NCBI RefSeq assembly: GCF_900101475.1
Contig: NZ_FMZV01000012.1
Coordinates: 62,001 to 126,000, forward strand
Length of the DNA stretch: 64,000 nt
Direction of reading: 5' to 3'
Source: Ruegeria marina
Lineage (GTDB): Bacteria > Pseudomonadota > Alphaproteobacteria > Rhodobacterales > Rhodobacteraceae
Shown: positions 52,433-61,148 of the stretch, in pieces
Position numbering within the stretch: the stretch's first letter is position 1
Layout: each line of letters starts with the position of its first letter
The notes under the pieces: generated by a model
The model's database searches: none
The model's input: the letters and a program-made list of their open reading frames with translations, nothing else
Told to the model about the DNA's origin: nothing
Program-made: the position numbers and the translations under genes

Positions 52433-53272
52433 ATGGACAACGACGCGCTCAACCGCATTGCCGAGGCCCTTGAACGCATGGCGCCGGCCCCCCTGCGCGC
52501 CCCCGATTTCGCCAGCGCGCCCGCCTTTGTCTGGCATGTGGGGCCGGAACGGCTGGAACCGGTGCGCGATGTCAGCCGGGTCGATCTTGACCTGCTGGTG
52601 GGCATTAACCGCTCGCGCGACACGCTCCTGGACAACACCCGCCGCTTTGCCACCGGGTTCAAGGCCAACAACGCCCTTCTCTGGGGGGCGCGCGGAATGG
52701 GAAAATCAAGCCTGGTCAAGGCGGTGCACGGCACCCTTCAGCCCGAGTTCCCGGATCTGAAACTGGTCGAGCTTCAGCGCGAGGATCTGCCCTCGGTCGC
52801 GCGTCTGCTCAACCACCTGCGCAGCGCGCCGCAGCGGTTCATCCTGTTCTGCGACGATCTTTCGTTCAGCCATGACGACCAGCATTACAAGTCACTCAAG
52901 GCGGTTCTGGACGGCGGGATCGAGGGACGGCCCGAGAACGTGGTGTTCTATGCCACTTCCAACCGCCGCCACCTGATGCCCCGCGACATGATCGAAAACG
53001 AACGCTCCAGCGCCATCAACCCCTCCGAGGCGGTCGAGGAAAAGGTCTCGCTCTCCGACCGTTTCGGCCTCTGGCTCGGCTTCCACCCCTGCGATCAGGA
53101 TGAATATCTTGCGATGATCGACCGCTATTGCGCAGCATATGGTGTGTCTGTCGCGCCCGAGACCTTGCGGGCCGAGGCAATCGAATGGCAGGCGACACGC
53201 GGCGCCCGCTCAGGCCGGGTGGCCTGGCAGTTCTTCGTCGATCTGGCCGGACGTCAGGGCGTGGCGATCTGA
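52433..53272 (+). CDS. DUF815 AAA+ ATPase
   Basis: A 279-residue ATPase. Walker A LWGARGMGKSSL near residue 83, Walker B in FILFCDDLSF near residue 125, sensor 1 in VVFYATSNRRHL near residue 160, and the DUF815-specific stretch ENERSSAINPSEAVEEKVSLSDRFGLWLGFHP. DUF815 proteins are widespread and poorly understood. The ATG at 52433 follows GGGAGGAGAG. It is 69 bases before the caspase gene and divergent from lrgA. Confidence 0.9.
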   Translation: MDNDALNRIAEALERMAPAPLRAPDFASAPAFVWHVGPERLEPVRDVSRVDLDLLVGINRSRDTLLDNTRRFATGFKANNALLWGARGMGKSSLVKAVHGTLQPEFPDLKLVELQREDLPSVARLLNHLRSAPQRFILFCDDLSFSHDDQHYKSLKAVLDGGIEGRPENVVFYATSNRRHLMPRDMIENERSSAINPSEAVEEKVSLSDRFGLWLGFHPCDQDEYLAMIDRYCAAYGVSVAPETLRAEAIEWQATRGARSGRVAWQFFVDLAGRQGVAI

Positions 53273-53341
53273 CCGGGTCCGGTTGATCGGCTGCGCACGC
53301 TGTGGCAGACTACCTGAAACCTCTCCGGGGGATTTGATTTC

Positions 53342-54847
53342 ATGCGCACGCTTGTCTTTGCCTTTCTGCTCAGCGTCTTGCCAACCGTTCTTTTGGCCGA
53401 GAAAGTGGCGCTGGTCATCGGCAATGCGGCCTACGAACATGTCTCGCCTCTGGCCAACCCGACCCGTGATGCCGATGCCGTGTCTGCGGCGCTTGCCCGT
53501 CAGGGGTTCGACGTTGTCATCGCCACCGACCTCACGCGCAGCGCGCTTTACAACACGCTCCGCGATTTTCGCGACAAGGCCGACCGGGCCGACGTGGCGA
53601 TGGTCTATTATGCCGGGCACGGCATTGAGGTGGGGGGCCAGAATTACCTGATCCCCGTCGATGCGCGGCTTTCCGACGAACGCGACGCCGATATCGAGAT
53701 GATCAAGATGGATGCGGTCCTGAACCAGTTGTCCGGTGCGAAGAAACTCAAGATGGTCGTTCTGGACGCCTGCAGGGACAATCCCTTTGTCAACAAGATG
53801 AAGCGCGAAAACAGGGGGCGCAACGTGGGCCGGGGACTGGCCCTGGTGTCCAGTGCCGAGGCCGCGACCCTGATCGCCTACGCCGCGGCCGCAGGTGAAG
53901 TGACGCCGGACGGGCCGGACGGCAGGAACTCGCCCTTCACCTCGGCATTTCTTGCGGCTCTGGACCGCCCGCCCTCGGACGTGCGCATCCTGCTCGGTGC
54001 GGTCCGCGACGAGTTGAGTCGTACCGTTCCCGGCGCGGTGCCTTTTGTCTATTCCTCGCTCGGAGCCGAACAGGTGATCATCAACCCGAACTCGGCACAA
54101 TCGGAGCCCGAAAGGCCACAAGCCGCTGCTGCGCCGGCACCCGCCGTACAGGACGAGGCGCAAATGCTTCGCGACTATGCAAAGGCCGAGTTCTCGGGCA
54201 CGGTCGAGGCTTGGGAGGGGTTTCTCGAGGCTTACGCCGGGCAGTCCTCGCATATGTTGTTCATACTTGCGCAAAGAGCCCGGAAACAGGCCGAGGGTGC
54301 GCAGATCGCCGCGCTCCCGTCTCCGTCCCAAGCCGTGCGTCAATCGCCCGAGACGCCTGCCGACGTTCCCGCCGTGACTGTGCCTTCTACAGCCGGGCCC
54401 TTGGCTGATCCCGCTCCCCCGCTGCTCAGCCGCGAGGAATTGAAACGCGACCTGCAGGTGGCCTTGAAGGATCGCGGTTGCTATCTCAGCAGTATCGACG
54501 GGATTTGGGGACGGGGATCCGCGGCGGCGTTGTCCCGGTTCAACCGCGCGGCCGGAACCGACCTGAAACTCGACACGAACTCCGATCCCGACCTGCTTGC
54601 GGCGGTTCTGGAAAGGATCGAGCGCTCGGACGGGGTTAAATGCGCCGCAGTCAGGCAGGCGCCCAAGCCTGCGCGGGCGGCCGCCGCGCCCAAACCATCG
54701 TCGAATACCCCTACCGCAAAGCCTGCGCCTGCGGCGCAGGCGCCCGAACATGCTGCCGATTCCGAACCCCCAAAATGTCGAAACAAATATGGTACGCTCT
54801 ATGGTTCGGATGGCGGGGTAAATGTCGGACTGCCGCTCTGCCGCTGA
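53342..54847 (+). CDS. Exported caspase-like protease with peptidoglycan-binding-like domain
   Basis: A 501-residue protein with signal peptide (LVFAFLLSVLPTVLLAE). The peptidase C14 domain spans about residues 20-250; catalytic His93 lies in YYAGHGIE and Cys144 in LDACRDNPF. A helical linker and a proline/alanine-rich stretch follow, then a peptidoglycan-binding-like fold at about residues 360-425 (CYLSSIDGIWGRGSAAALSRFN), and a proline/alanine-rich tail ending with two cysteines (CRNKYGTLYG...LCR). This is a bacterial orthocaspase likely in the periplasm. Confidence 0.87.
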   Translation: MRTLVFAFLLSVLPTVLLAEKVALVIGNAAYEHVSPLANPTRDADAVSAALARQGFDVVIATDLTRSALYNTLRDFRDKADRADVAMVYYAGHGIEVGGQNYLIPVDARLSDERDADIEMIKMDAVLNQLSGAKKLKMVVLDACRDNPFVNKMKRENRGRNVGRGLALVSSAEAATLIAYAAAAGEVTPDGPDGRNSPFTSAFLAALDRPPSDVRILLGAVRDELSRTVPGAVPFVYSSLGAEQVIINPNSAQSEPERPQAAAAPAPAVQDEAQMLRDYAKAEFSGTVEAWEGFLEAYAGQSSHMLFILAQRARKQAEGAQIAALPSPSQAVRQSPETPADVPAVTVPSTAGPLADPAPPLLSREELKRDLQVALKDRGCYLSSIDGIWGRGSAAALSRFNRAAGTDLKLDTNSDPDLLAAVLERIERSDGVKCAAVRQAPKPARAAAAPKPSSNTPTAKPAPAAQAPEHAADSEPPKCRNKYGTLYGSDGGVNVGLPLCR

Positions 54848-54970
54848 CCGGGGGGCGGCGCCCCCGGGTTCCGAACTCTCCAAGAAACGCGCGCTGCACC
54901 GATTGTGCGCCGGCGCTTCATCTTTTCCGACATACGCCCGCCGGAGGCGTGGCCCGCAGGGCCAACCCCT

Positions 54971-55615
54971 TCAGAGCATGGCCACGATTCGGGCGGCCTC
55001 CCGGGAGCAGGGCGTCAGGGCCTCCCGGTCCTCGCCCGGAAAGAACCGAGCGCGTAGCGCGGTGGGCATGGGAGCGGGTTCGAAGACACGGACCCGAGGT
55101 CCGGTCCGCTCGGTTTCGGCGGCCCAACTGCGGGCCAGCGCCATCTGCGCCGCCTTGGTGGCGCCGTAGGCACCGAAAAACTTTTGCCCCGCGCGCGGAT
55201 CGTCGAAGAACACCGCCATTCCGGTCTCGCCCAGCAAGGGCGCGACAAAGGGGATCAGCAGCGATGTCGCCGTCGCGTTCACCGCGACCGATTTTGTCCA
55301 GTCCTTCTGATCCACGAAAACCGCCGGGCTCAGCGGTGCCGCGTGAATGGCAGTGTGCAGCCACAGGTCCAGCCGGCCCCAGCGGTCGTGTATGCCCCGG
55401 CAGAGCGTCGCCATCGCGGCCGGGTCGGTGATATCCATGGGCGCAAGGGTGGCGCTGCCACCCCGCGCCTTGATCCGGTCGTCCAGTTCTTCCAGCGCGC
55501 CGGTGGTTCGGGCGACGGCGACGATGTGATGGGTCGGGGCCAGCGCCTCGGCCAGCGCGGCGCCAAGGCCGCGCGAGGCGCCCGTGATCAGGGCCAGTTT
55601 GGGTTCTTGTGTCAT
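54971..55615 (-). CDS. SDR-family oxidoreductase
   Basis: A 214-residue short-chain dehydrogenase, shorter than usual. NAD(P) motif TGASRGLGAALAEAL, NADP-linked MDITDPA, and YGATKAAQ with its catalytic tyrosine and lysine; the catalytic serine position before it reads VFFDDP rather than Ser. A truncated C-terminal substrate loop makes substrate unclear. It stands alone, 41 bases upstream-of-strand from the PilP-like protein, which may precede it in one transcript. Confidence 0.8.
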   Translation of the reverse strand: MTQEPKLALITGASRGLGAALAEALAPTHHIVAVARTTGALEELDDRIKARGGSATLAPMDITDPAAMATLCRGIHDRWGRLDLWLHTAIHAAPLSPAVFVDQKDWTKSVAVNATATSLLIPFVAPLLGETGMAVFFDDPRAGQKFFGAYGATKAAQMALARSWAAETERTGPRVRVFEPAPMPTALRARFFPGEDREALTPCSREAARIVAML

Positions 55616-55656
55616 GCGGGCGGTTTGACGGCGTGACGCCCGCCCGTCAAGAGCGT

Positions 55657-55905
55657 TCAGCTGCCGGGAATGGAGACGCGCTGGGTCTGGCCACCATGCC
55701 GCAGCATCAGGCCCTCGTCATCAATGGCAAGGATCTCGCCGGCGCGCAGCCTGTCGCCGGGCGCCACCTGCTCGACCTTGCCGCCCGGCAGGCGCACCAG
55801 GGCGCGCATGTCATCGGCGGGGCCGAAGATGCCCAGGACGGTCAATGCGTTCCTCTGAATGTCGGCGGCCTGTGTTGCCGCCGAACTGACCTTGCTGTTC
55901 GCCAT
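55657..55905 (-). CDS. Stand-alone PilP/GspC-like domain protein
   Basis: An 82-residue protein that is essentially one domain: AADIQRNALTVLGIFGPADDMRALVRLPGGKVEQVAPGDRLRAGEILAIDDEGLMLRHGGQTQRVSIPG. It aligns along its whole length with the last 70 residues of the 771-residue protein at 20937-23252. There is no signal peptide or helix at the N terminus, so its location is unclear. No pilus genes are nearby; purF follows upstream with a strong hairpin between. Confidence 0.65.
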   Translation of the reverse strand: MANSKVSSAATQAADIQRNALTVLGIFGPADDMRALVRLPGGKVEQVAPGDRLRAGEILAIDDEGLMLRHGGQTQRVSIPGS

Positions 55906-56002
55906 CGATTCGCCTGCTGCTTCATTTCCGAAGACCGCCGCGTATCAGCCGACGCGGGTGGCGACCAGAGCAAGCCTGGTTATGGGCAGGATATCGCCGG
56001 CA

Positions 56003-56037
56003 GCGCCCCGGAAAATTCGCCGGATTTTCCAGGGGCG
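56003..56037. repeat. AAAATTCG-family hairpin, copy 3
   Basis: GGAAAATTCG-C-CGGATTTTCC, one mismatch, flanked by GCGCCCC and GGGGCGC which extend the stem. It lies 11 bases after purF on the leftward strand and probably terminates it. Confidence 0.7.
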
Positions 56038-56048
56038 CGGTGCCTGGA

Positions 56049-57536
56049 TCACTCCGCTGCCTTCAGGGCAAAGCCTTTCTCGATCATGTCGGACGGCGTG
56101 ACCGGGTATTCCCCCGAGAAACAGGCGTCGCAATATTGCGGGCAAGCCTTGTCGCGCCCCTGGATTTCTCCCACGGCGCGGTACAGCCCATCGAGCGAGA
56201 TGAATTTCAGGCTGTCGACGCCCAGGTGCTCGCGCATCTCGTCTTCGGTCATCGTCGCCGCCAGCAGCTTCTCGCGCTCGGGCGTATCGACACCATAGAA
56301 ACAGGGCCAGGCGGTCGGCGGGCTGGCGATGCGGAAATGCACTTCCTTGGCGCCGGCATCGAGGATCATGTCCTTGATCTTGCGGCTGGTGGTGCCGCGC
56401 ACCACCGAATCGTCCACCAGGATCACCCGTTTGCCGCGGATCAGGGCGCGGTTCACGTTCAGCTTCAGCCGCACGCCCATGTTGCGGATCTGTTCCGTCG
56501 GCTCGATGAAGGTGCGCCCCATGTACTGGTTGCGGATGATCCCCATCGCATAGGGAATCCCGCTTTCCAGCGAGAAGCCGATTGCTGCCGGGGTGCCGCT
56601 GTCGGGCACCGGGCAGACCAGGTCGGCCTCGACCGGGCTTTCCTTGGCCAGTTCCCGGCCGATCGCTTCGCGGGTTTCATAAACGCTGCGCCCGCCCAGG
56701 ATCGAATCGGGGCGCGAGAAATAAACGTGTTCGAAGATGCAGAACTTGGACGGCTGCGGGCGGAACGGGAAATGGCTCTGCACCCCGTCCTCGGCGGTGA
56801 TTACCACCATCTCGCCGGGCTTGATCTCGCGGATGAACTCGGCCCCTATGATATCCAGCGCGCAGGTTTCCGAGGCCAGCACCCAGCCGTCGCCGATCCG
56901 GCCCAGCACGAGGGGCCGCACGCCCAGCGGGTCGCGTACCCCGATCAGTTTGGTCCGGGTCATCGCCACGACCGAGAACGCGCCCTCGACACGGCGCAAC
57001 GCGTCCTCCATCCGTTCGGGGATGGTGCGTTGCAACGACCGCGCCATCAGGTGGATGATGCATTCGCTGTCCGAGGAGGACTGAAAGATCGAGCCGCGCT
57101 CGATCAGTTCGCGCCTGAGCGCGTTGGCATTGGTGATATTGCCGTTATGCGCGATTGCCGCTCCGCCCATGGCAAACTCGCCGAAAAAGGGCTGCACGTC
57201 ACGGATCTGCGTCTGACCCTTGGATCCGGCGGTGGAATAGCGCACATGGCCGATGCCCAGCGGGCCGGGCAGGGTTTCCATTACCGACTGCGAAGTGAAA
57301 TTGTCGCGGACATAGCCAAAGCGGCGGGCCGAATTGAAACCCTGTTCCGGGTCATGCGTGACGATGCCGCCCGCCTCCTGTCCGCGATGTTGCAGGGCAT
57401 GCAAGCCAAGCGCCACGAAACTGGCGGCGTCCTGCACGCCGATCACCCCGAATATTCCACATTCCTCACGCAGCTTGTCGTCGTCAAAGGGATGAGCCCT
57501 GGGAAAGGCGGGGGTGGGCTTTTGCGGGCTTTGCAC
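56049..57536 (-). CDS. purF: Amidophosphoribosyltransferase
   Basis: A 495-residue enzyme for the first step of purine synthesis, moving the glutamine amide to PRPP. GTG start. A propeptide of about 25 residues is followed by Cys26 of CGIFGV, the N-terminal nucleophile. Other marks: HNGNITNANALRREL, the PRPP loop VILVDDSVVRGTTS near residue 360, and cysteines of the iron-sulfur type (e.g. ACPQYCDACFSGEY near the C terminus), indicating the Fe-S-containing class. The cvpA gene is nearby, separated by a Hint gene, whereas they are directly linked in E. coli. Confidence 0.96.
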   Translation of the reverse strand: MQSPQKPTPAFPRAHPFDDDKLREECGIFGVIGVQDAASFVALGLHALQHRGQEAGGIVTHDPEQGFNSARRFGYVRDNFTSQSVMETLPGPLGIGHVRYSTAGSKGQTQIRDVQPFFGEFAMGGAAIAHNGNITNANALRRELIERGSIFQSSSDSECIIHLMARSLQRTIPERMEDALRRVEGAFSVVAMTRTKLIGVRDPLGVRPLVLGRIGDGWVLASETCALDIIGAEFIREIKPGEMVVITAEDGVQSHFPFRPQPSKFCIFEHVYFSRPDSILGGRSVYETREAIGRELAKESPVEADLVCPVPDSGTPAAIGFSLESGIPYAMGIIRNQYMGRTFIEPTEQIRNMGVRLKLNVNRALIRGKRVILVDDSVVRGTTSRKIKDMILDAGAKEVHFRIASPPTAWPCFYGVDTPEREKLLAATMTEDEMREHLGVDSLKFISLDGLYRAVGEIQGRDKACPQYCDACFSGEYPVTPSDMIEKGFALKAAE

Positions 57537-57634
57537 GGGGGCAGCTCCGATTCCGTTTCAGGTCTGGCCTTCACATAATGCCTGAAACCCCCACTGTCAC
57601 GAAAGGATCACAAATTCTTTTGCCGCAAGACCGG

Positions 57635-58195
57635 TCAGGCCGCGATGTCCGGGGCCAGGGTCCCGCCCGACATCAGGAGCAGCAGCGCGCGAGTCTGGCC
57701 ATAATCCAGACGCTGATACCATGAGGCGCTGCCGGCACCCGGCGCCAGGATGCGGACACCGGTCTGCGCCCAGACCAGTTCCTCCTCGGCAAAGCGTAGC
57801 TGATAGGCGGGCTGGGCCGATGCGGTAGCCCGGTGTATTCCCTCAAACCCCACCAGCGCCCCGGCGGGGGCCAGCACCGTCGGCAGGCCGAACAGCTGCC
57901 GGCAACAGGGGCCGTTCAGCGCCAGGTACTGACCGTCGTACAGGGTCAGGTCGGAACAGGCGCCCAGCGTGCCACCCGGCACCCGCCAGGCCCTTGCATG
58001 CGCGTTTGCAAAGGCGATGACGGCATTCAATTGCGCGAACCCGCCGTCGACCGTGGCGACACGGTCGCCTGCACGCAGCGAATTCACCGACCGCCAGCCG
58101 TCTGGCGTTTCGACAAGCGTCTTGCCGGAGAACCCGGCGACCGGCTCCGGTATGGGTTCAAAATCGGCGAAAGCGGTGTCATGGGAAAGCAGCAT
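57635..58195 (-). CDS. Degenerate Hint-like protein between cvpA and purF
   Basis: A 186-residue protein with Hint features: GKTLVETPDGWRSVNSLRAGDRVATVDGG near residue 25, then a variable region and YGQTRALLLL at the end. The initial CxxxGT is replaced (GFSGKTL), and no histidine box remains, so autocatalysis is not expected. The ATG at 58195 is favoured; more upstream start is possible. It is a second, degenerate copy of the Hint type seen at 41209. Confidence 0.65.
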   Translation of the reverse strand: MLLSHDTAFADFEPIPEPVAGFSGKTLVETPDGWRSVNSLRAGDRVATVDGGFAQLNAVIAFANAHARAWRVPGGTLGACSDLTLYDGQYLALNGPCCRQLFGLPTVLAPAGALVGFEGIHRATASAQPAYQLRFAEEELVWAQTGVRILAPGAGSASWYQRLDYGQTRALLLLMSGGTLAPDIAA

Positions 58196-58377
58196 CTGGG
58201 ATCCTCCTGTCGCTGAGGTCTGTTCTGGACTGTCCCCATGATGGCTGCCCAATTCCGCCAAATTTTCGACACGATTGCGGCCAAATCAAAGAACCGTTTC
58301 CCCTGCGTGGACACAGCCCGCCCGGCAGGCGCATTCCATTCCATCGGTGAACGCGAGGTAAGGTTTTGTTAACCAAC

Positions 58378-58407
58378 AAAAAAACCCGCGCAACTGATTG
58401 CGCGGGT
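58378..58407 (-). terminator. Rho-independent terminator of cvpA
   Basis: On the minus strand, ACCCGCGCAA and TTGCGCGGGT form a ten-base perfect stem with loop TCAG, followed by seven T. It is 25 bases beyond the cvpA stop, upstream of the Hint gene. Confidence 0.93.
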
Positions 58408-58431
58408 CGATTCGGGCAAAGCCGGTGAGGC

Positions 58432-58986
58432 TTACTGTGTGCAGGTGCCCACCAGGTTCTCGTATTGCTGGGTGACCCAGCCCAGGGCGGCCTCGGGATT
58501 TTGCTCCTCGATCTTGCCGGTCATCTGGGCAAAGACCTGCGCCGAGCGGCTCTCGTCCACGACGGTGAAATTCTGCCCGGTCATAACGGTGTCATAGACA
58601 AAGAAGGCAATGGCCACCAGCAGCACGCCGCGCGCCACGCCAAAGATGAACCCCAGCGCCTGGTCGAGCCCACCCAGCGCCGAACGCTGCACCAGCGAGG
58701 AAAACAGGGGCGTGAAGAAGCTGACCACCACGAGCGCAAGCGCGAATACGGCGGCAAAGGCCGCGATCACCGACAGTTCGCAACTGTCGGTCAGGAATTC
58801 GCCGACCACCGGCAGTTCCCGGATAAGCGGCATCGCCTTGGGGGCAAAGAGAAACGCCAGGACCGCTGCCGCGACCCAGCCGGCGATGGCCATGGCCTCA
58901 CGCACGAAACCGCGCGCATAGGCCAGCAATGCCGAAAGCACGATGATCAGGGCCACGACCCCGTCGATGATGGTGAAACCTTCCAT
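58432..58986 (-). CDS. cvpA: CvpA-family membrane protein
   Basis: A 184-residue protein with four transmembrane helices (IIDGVVALIIVLSALLAYARGFVREAMAIAGWVAAAVLAFLF; ALALVVVSFFTPLF; GLDQALGFIFGVARGVLLVAIAFFVY), fitting CvpA. Originally linked to colicin V production; now considered a membrane protein for envelope homeostasis. It lies downstream of radA (41 bases) and is terminated before the Hint gene. Confidence 0.9.
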   Translation of the reverse strand: MEGFTIIDGVVALIIVLSALLAYARGFVREAMAIAGWVAAAVLAFLFAPKAMPLIRELPVVGEFLTDSCELSVIAAFAAVFALALVVVSFFTPLFSSLVQRSALGGLDQALGFIFGVARGVLLVAIAFFVYDTVMTGQNFTVVDESRSAQVFAQMTGKIEEQNPEAALGWVTQQYENLVGTCTQ

Positions 58987-59027
58987 GGCCCTCGCCTGTC
59001 CGCTCCTTGTGCCCGTGAAGGGCGATT

Positions 59028-60389
59028 CTATCCTGCCCCGAAGAACTCGCCAACGAATCCCACCAGATCCGAAGGCCGTTTCAGGGCGATACCCGCGACG
59101 GCGGCAGTCTTGCCGCCCGCCGGGGCGATGGCTGAGGTGAAACCAAGTTTTTGCGCTTCTTTCAACCTGTTTTCGGTCTGGCTGGCCGGGCGCAGCGCGC
59201 CCGAGAGGGAAATTTCGCCAAAAACCACCGTGTCGGCGGGCAGCGCCTGATCCTCGCGCGCGCTCAGGAGCGCGGCCGCCACCGCCAGATCGGCGGCGGG
59301 TTCCGAGATCTTCAGCCCGCCCGCGACGTTGAGATAGACGTCGAGCCCGGCAAAGGGGATGCCGCAGCGCGCCTCGAGCACGGCGAGGATCATCGCCAGC
59401 CGCCCGCCATCCCAGCCGACCACGGTGCGGCGCGGCTGGCTGTGGGGGGATGGCGCGACCAGCGCCTGCAATTCCACCAGAACGGGCCGGGTGCCCTCGA
59501 TCCCGGCAAAGACCACCGAGCCGGGGCTGGGCGCGCCGCGCTCGCTGAGAAACAGGGCCGAGGGGTTGCTGACCTCGGCCAGCCCCACGCCGGTCATCTC
59601 GAAGACGCCGATCTCGTCGGCGGCGCCGAAGCGGTTCTTGACGCTGCGCAGGATGCGGAACTGATGGCCGCGCTCGCCCTCGAAATAGAGCACGGTGTCG
59701 ACCATATGCTCGACCACGCGGGGGCCAGCGATCTGGCCTTCCTTGGTGACATGGCCGACCATGACCACCGAGATGCCGGTGCGCTTGGCGAAGGCGGTCA
59801 ATTCATGCGCCGAGGCGCGCACCTGGGAAACGCTGCCCGGCGCGCTGTCCACATTGTCGGCCCACATGGTCTGGATCGAATCGATGATGACGAGGCCGGG
59901 TTTCTCGGCTTCGAGCGTGGTGAGGATGTCGCGCAGGTTGGTCTCGGACGCCAGTTGCACCGGCGCATCCGCCAGCCCCAGCCGCCGCGCCCGCATTCGT
60001 ACCTGGGCACTGGCCTCTTCGCCCGAGACATAGAGCGTCTTCAGCCCCTTGCGGGCAAAGGCGGCGGCGGCCTGCAACAGCAGCGTTGACTTGCCGATGC
60101 CCGGATCGCCACCCACCAGGATGGCCGAGGCGGGCACCAGCCCGCCACCCAGTACCCGGTCGAGCTCCTCGATCCCCGAAAGCGCCCGAGGCGGCGGCAT
60201 CTCTTCGGAGGCGAGATCGCTCAGCGCGACGGCATGGCCGCGCCTGGCGCCCAGCGACTTGCCGGCGGGACCGGTCGAGAGGCCCGCGTCCTGCGAGATG
60301 GTGTTCCATTCGCCACAGCCCTCGCAGCGGCCGGACCATTTGGTGAAGGACGCCCCGCAGGCGGAGCAGGAGAAAGAGGGTTTTGCCAT
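59028..60389 (-). CDS. radA: DNA repair protein RadA
   Basis: A 453-residue recombination helicase. N-terminal zinc finger CxxC...CxxC in FSCSACGASFTKWSGRCEGCGEW, RecA-like core with Walker A GGDPGIGKST near residue 92 and the RadA-specific KNRFGAADEIG near residue 250, followed by a Lon-protease-like C-terminal domain (GLDVYLNVAGGLKI). It extends recombination intermediates. The first gene of a short leftward operon with cvpA; upstream gap 207 bases holds a repeat. Confidence 0.96.
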   Translation of the reverse strand: MAKPSFSCSACGASFTKWSGRCEGCGEWNTISQDAGLSTGPAGKSLGARRGHAVALSDLASEEMPPPRALSGIEELDRVLGGGLVPASAILVGGDPGIGKSTLLLQAAAAFARKGLKTLYVSGEEASAQVRMRARRLGLADAPVQLASETNLRDILTTLEAEKPGLVIIDSIQTMWADNVDSAPGSVSQVRASAHELTAFAKRTGISVVMVGHVTKEGQIAGPRVVEHMVDTVLYFEGERGHQFRILRSVKNRFGAADEIGVFEMTGVGLAEVSNPSALFLSERGAPSPGSVVFAGIEGTRPVLVELQALVAPSPHSQPRRTVVGWDGGRLAMILAVLEARCGIPFAGLDVYLNVAGGLKISEPAADLAVAAALLSAREDQALPADTVVFGEISLSGALRPASQTENRLKEAQKLGFTSAIAPAGGKTAAVAGIALKRPSDLVGFVGEFFGAG

Positions 60390-60509
60390 ATCCGCTTACT
60401 GCCCTGTCTGTCGCGCCATCTCAAGAGCGCGCGCGCTCGCGCCCCCCTTGGGCCGCCCCTTGCGGGACGCCTGCGGGTGTTGGGCCGGGCGCCGCGGCGC
60501 GGCGGATTC

Positions 60510-60558
60510 TTTGCGAGGCTCCGCCTCGCGCTCCGGAGTATTTCGAACCAGAAAGAAG
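60510..60558 (+). repeat. GGAGTATTT-family intergenic repeat, copy 7
   Basis: GCGAGGCTCCGCCTCGC hairpin followed by CTCCGGAGTATTTCGAACCA then GAAAGAAGC. It lies between radA and the PqiA-like gene on the + orientation, matching copy 6. Confidence 0.75.
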
Positions 60559-60596
60559 CAGCCAACGGGCTTGCCGATCCTGGCCTTGGAGCGCGC

Positions 60597-61040
60597 TCAG
60601 GCCGACTGTCGCTGCTGGCGTTCGGTCAGGAGGCCAAGTGCGATGGAGGCAAGAATGCAGCCGGTGAAGAGATAGAGGCCCCAGGCGGTCTCGATCGTGG
60701 CGTAGGAGATGCCCTTGGCCAGGGTGATGTAGAGCGCGATCAGGAAGATGTCGGCCATTGCGAGCTTGCCCAGCACATGCAGGACCGGCAGGGCGCGTGG
60801 GTCGAGCAGGTTGCATTGCACCAGCGCCAGGCCGATGGTCTTGAGATAGGGGGCAAAGATGGCGAAGGCGGTGACGATCAGCGCCAGCGCCACGTCCGAG
60901 GCCCAGAGGCTTTGCAATCCGGTGATCACGCTGATTTCGCTCAGGCCAAAGATCGGCAGCAGGCCCGCGCGCATCAGCGGTGCGAACCAGGCCACGGGAT
61001 AGAGCAAGAGCAGCGACAGGGTTGCGAGGCGCAGATACAT
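60597..61040 (-). CDS. PqiA-like inner-membrane protein
   Basis: A 147-residue protein with four hydrophobic helices (YLRLATLSLLLLYPVAWFAPLM; ALALIVTAFAIFAPYLKTIGLAL; MADIFLIALYITLAKGI; LYLFTGCILASIALGLLTERQQ). This is the core of a single PqiA domain (lipid-transport or paraquat-induced family), lacking the cysteine pairs of full PqiA. It is a solitary version. ATG at 61040. Confidence 0.75.
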   Translation of the reverse strand: MYLRLATLSLLLLYPVAWFAPLMRAGLLPIFGLSEISVITGLQSLWASDVALALIVTAFAIFAPYLKTIGLALVQCNLLDPRALPVLHVLGKLAMADIFLIALYITLAKGISYATIETAWGLYLFTGCILASIALGLLTERQQRQSA

Positions 61041-61148
61041 CGGGGTTCTCGTTGTTGGCTCTGGTCCACCTAGGCAGCCGCCCGCAGCGCCACAAGACCC
61101 GAACCGGGTCAAACCTGTTATGCTGAACGGGGAAAAGGGGAGTGTCTC

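Noticed and set aside
52243-54847. Anti-phage defence island (caspase plus AAA+ ATPase)
   Set aside because: The caspase is exported, no nucleic-acid sensor or toxin gene is present, and the surrounding genes are housekeeping.
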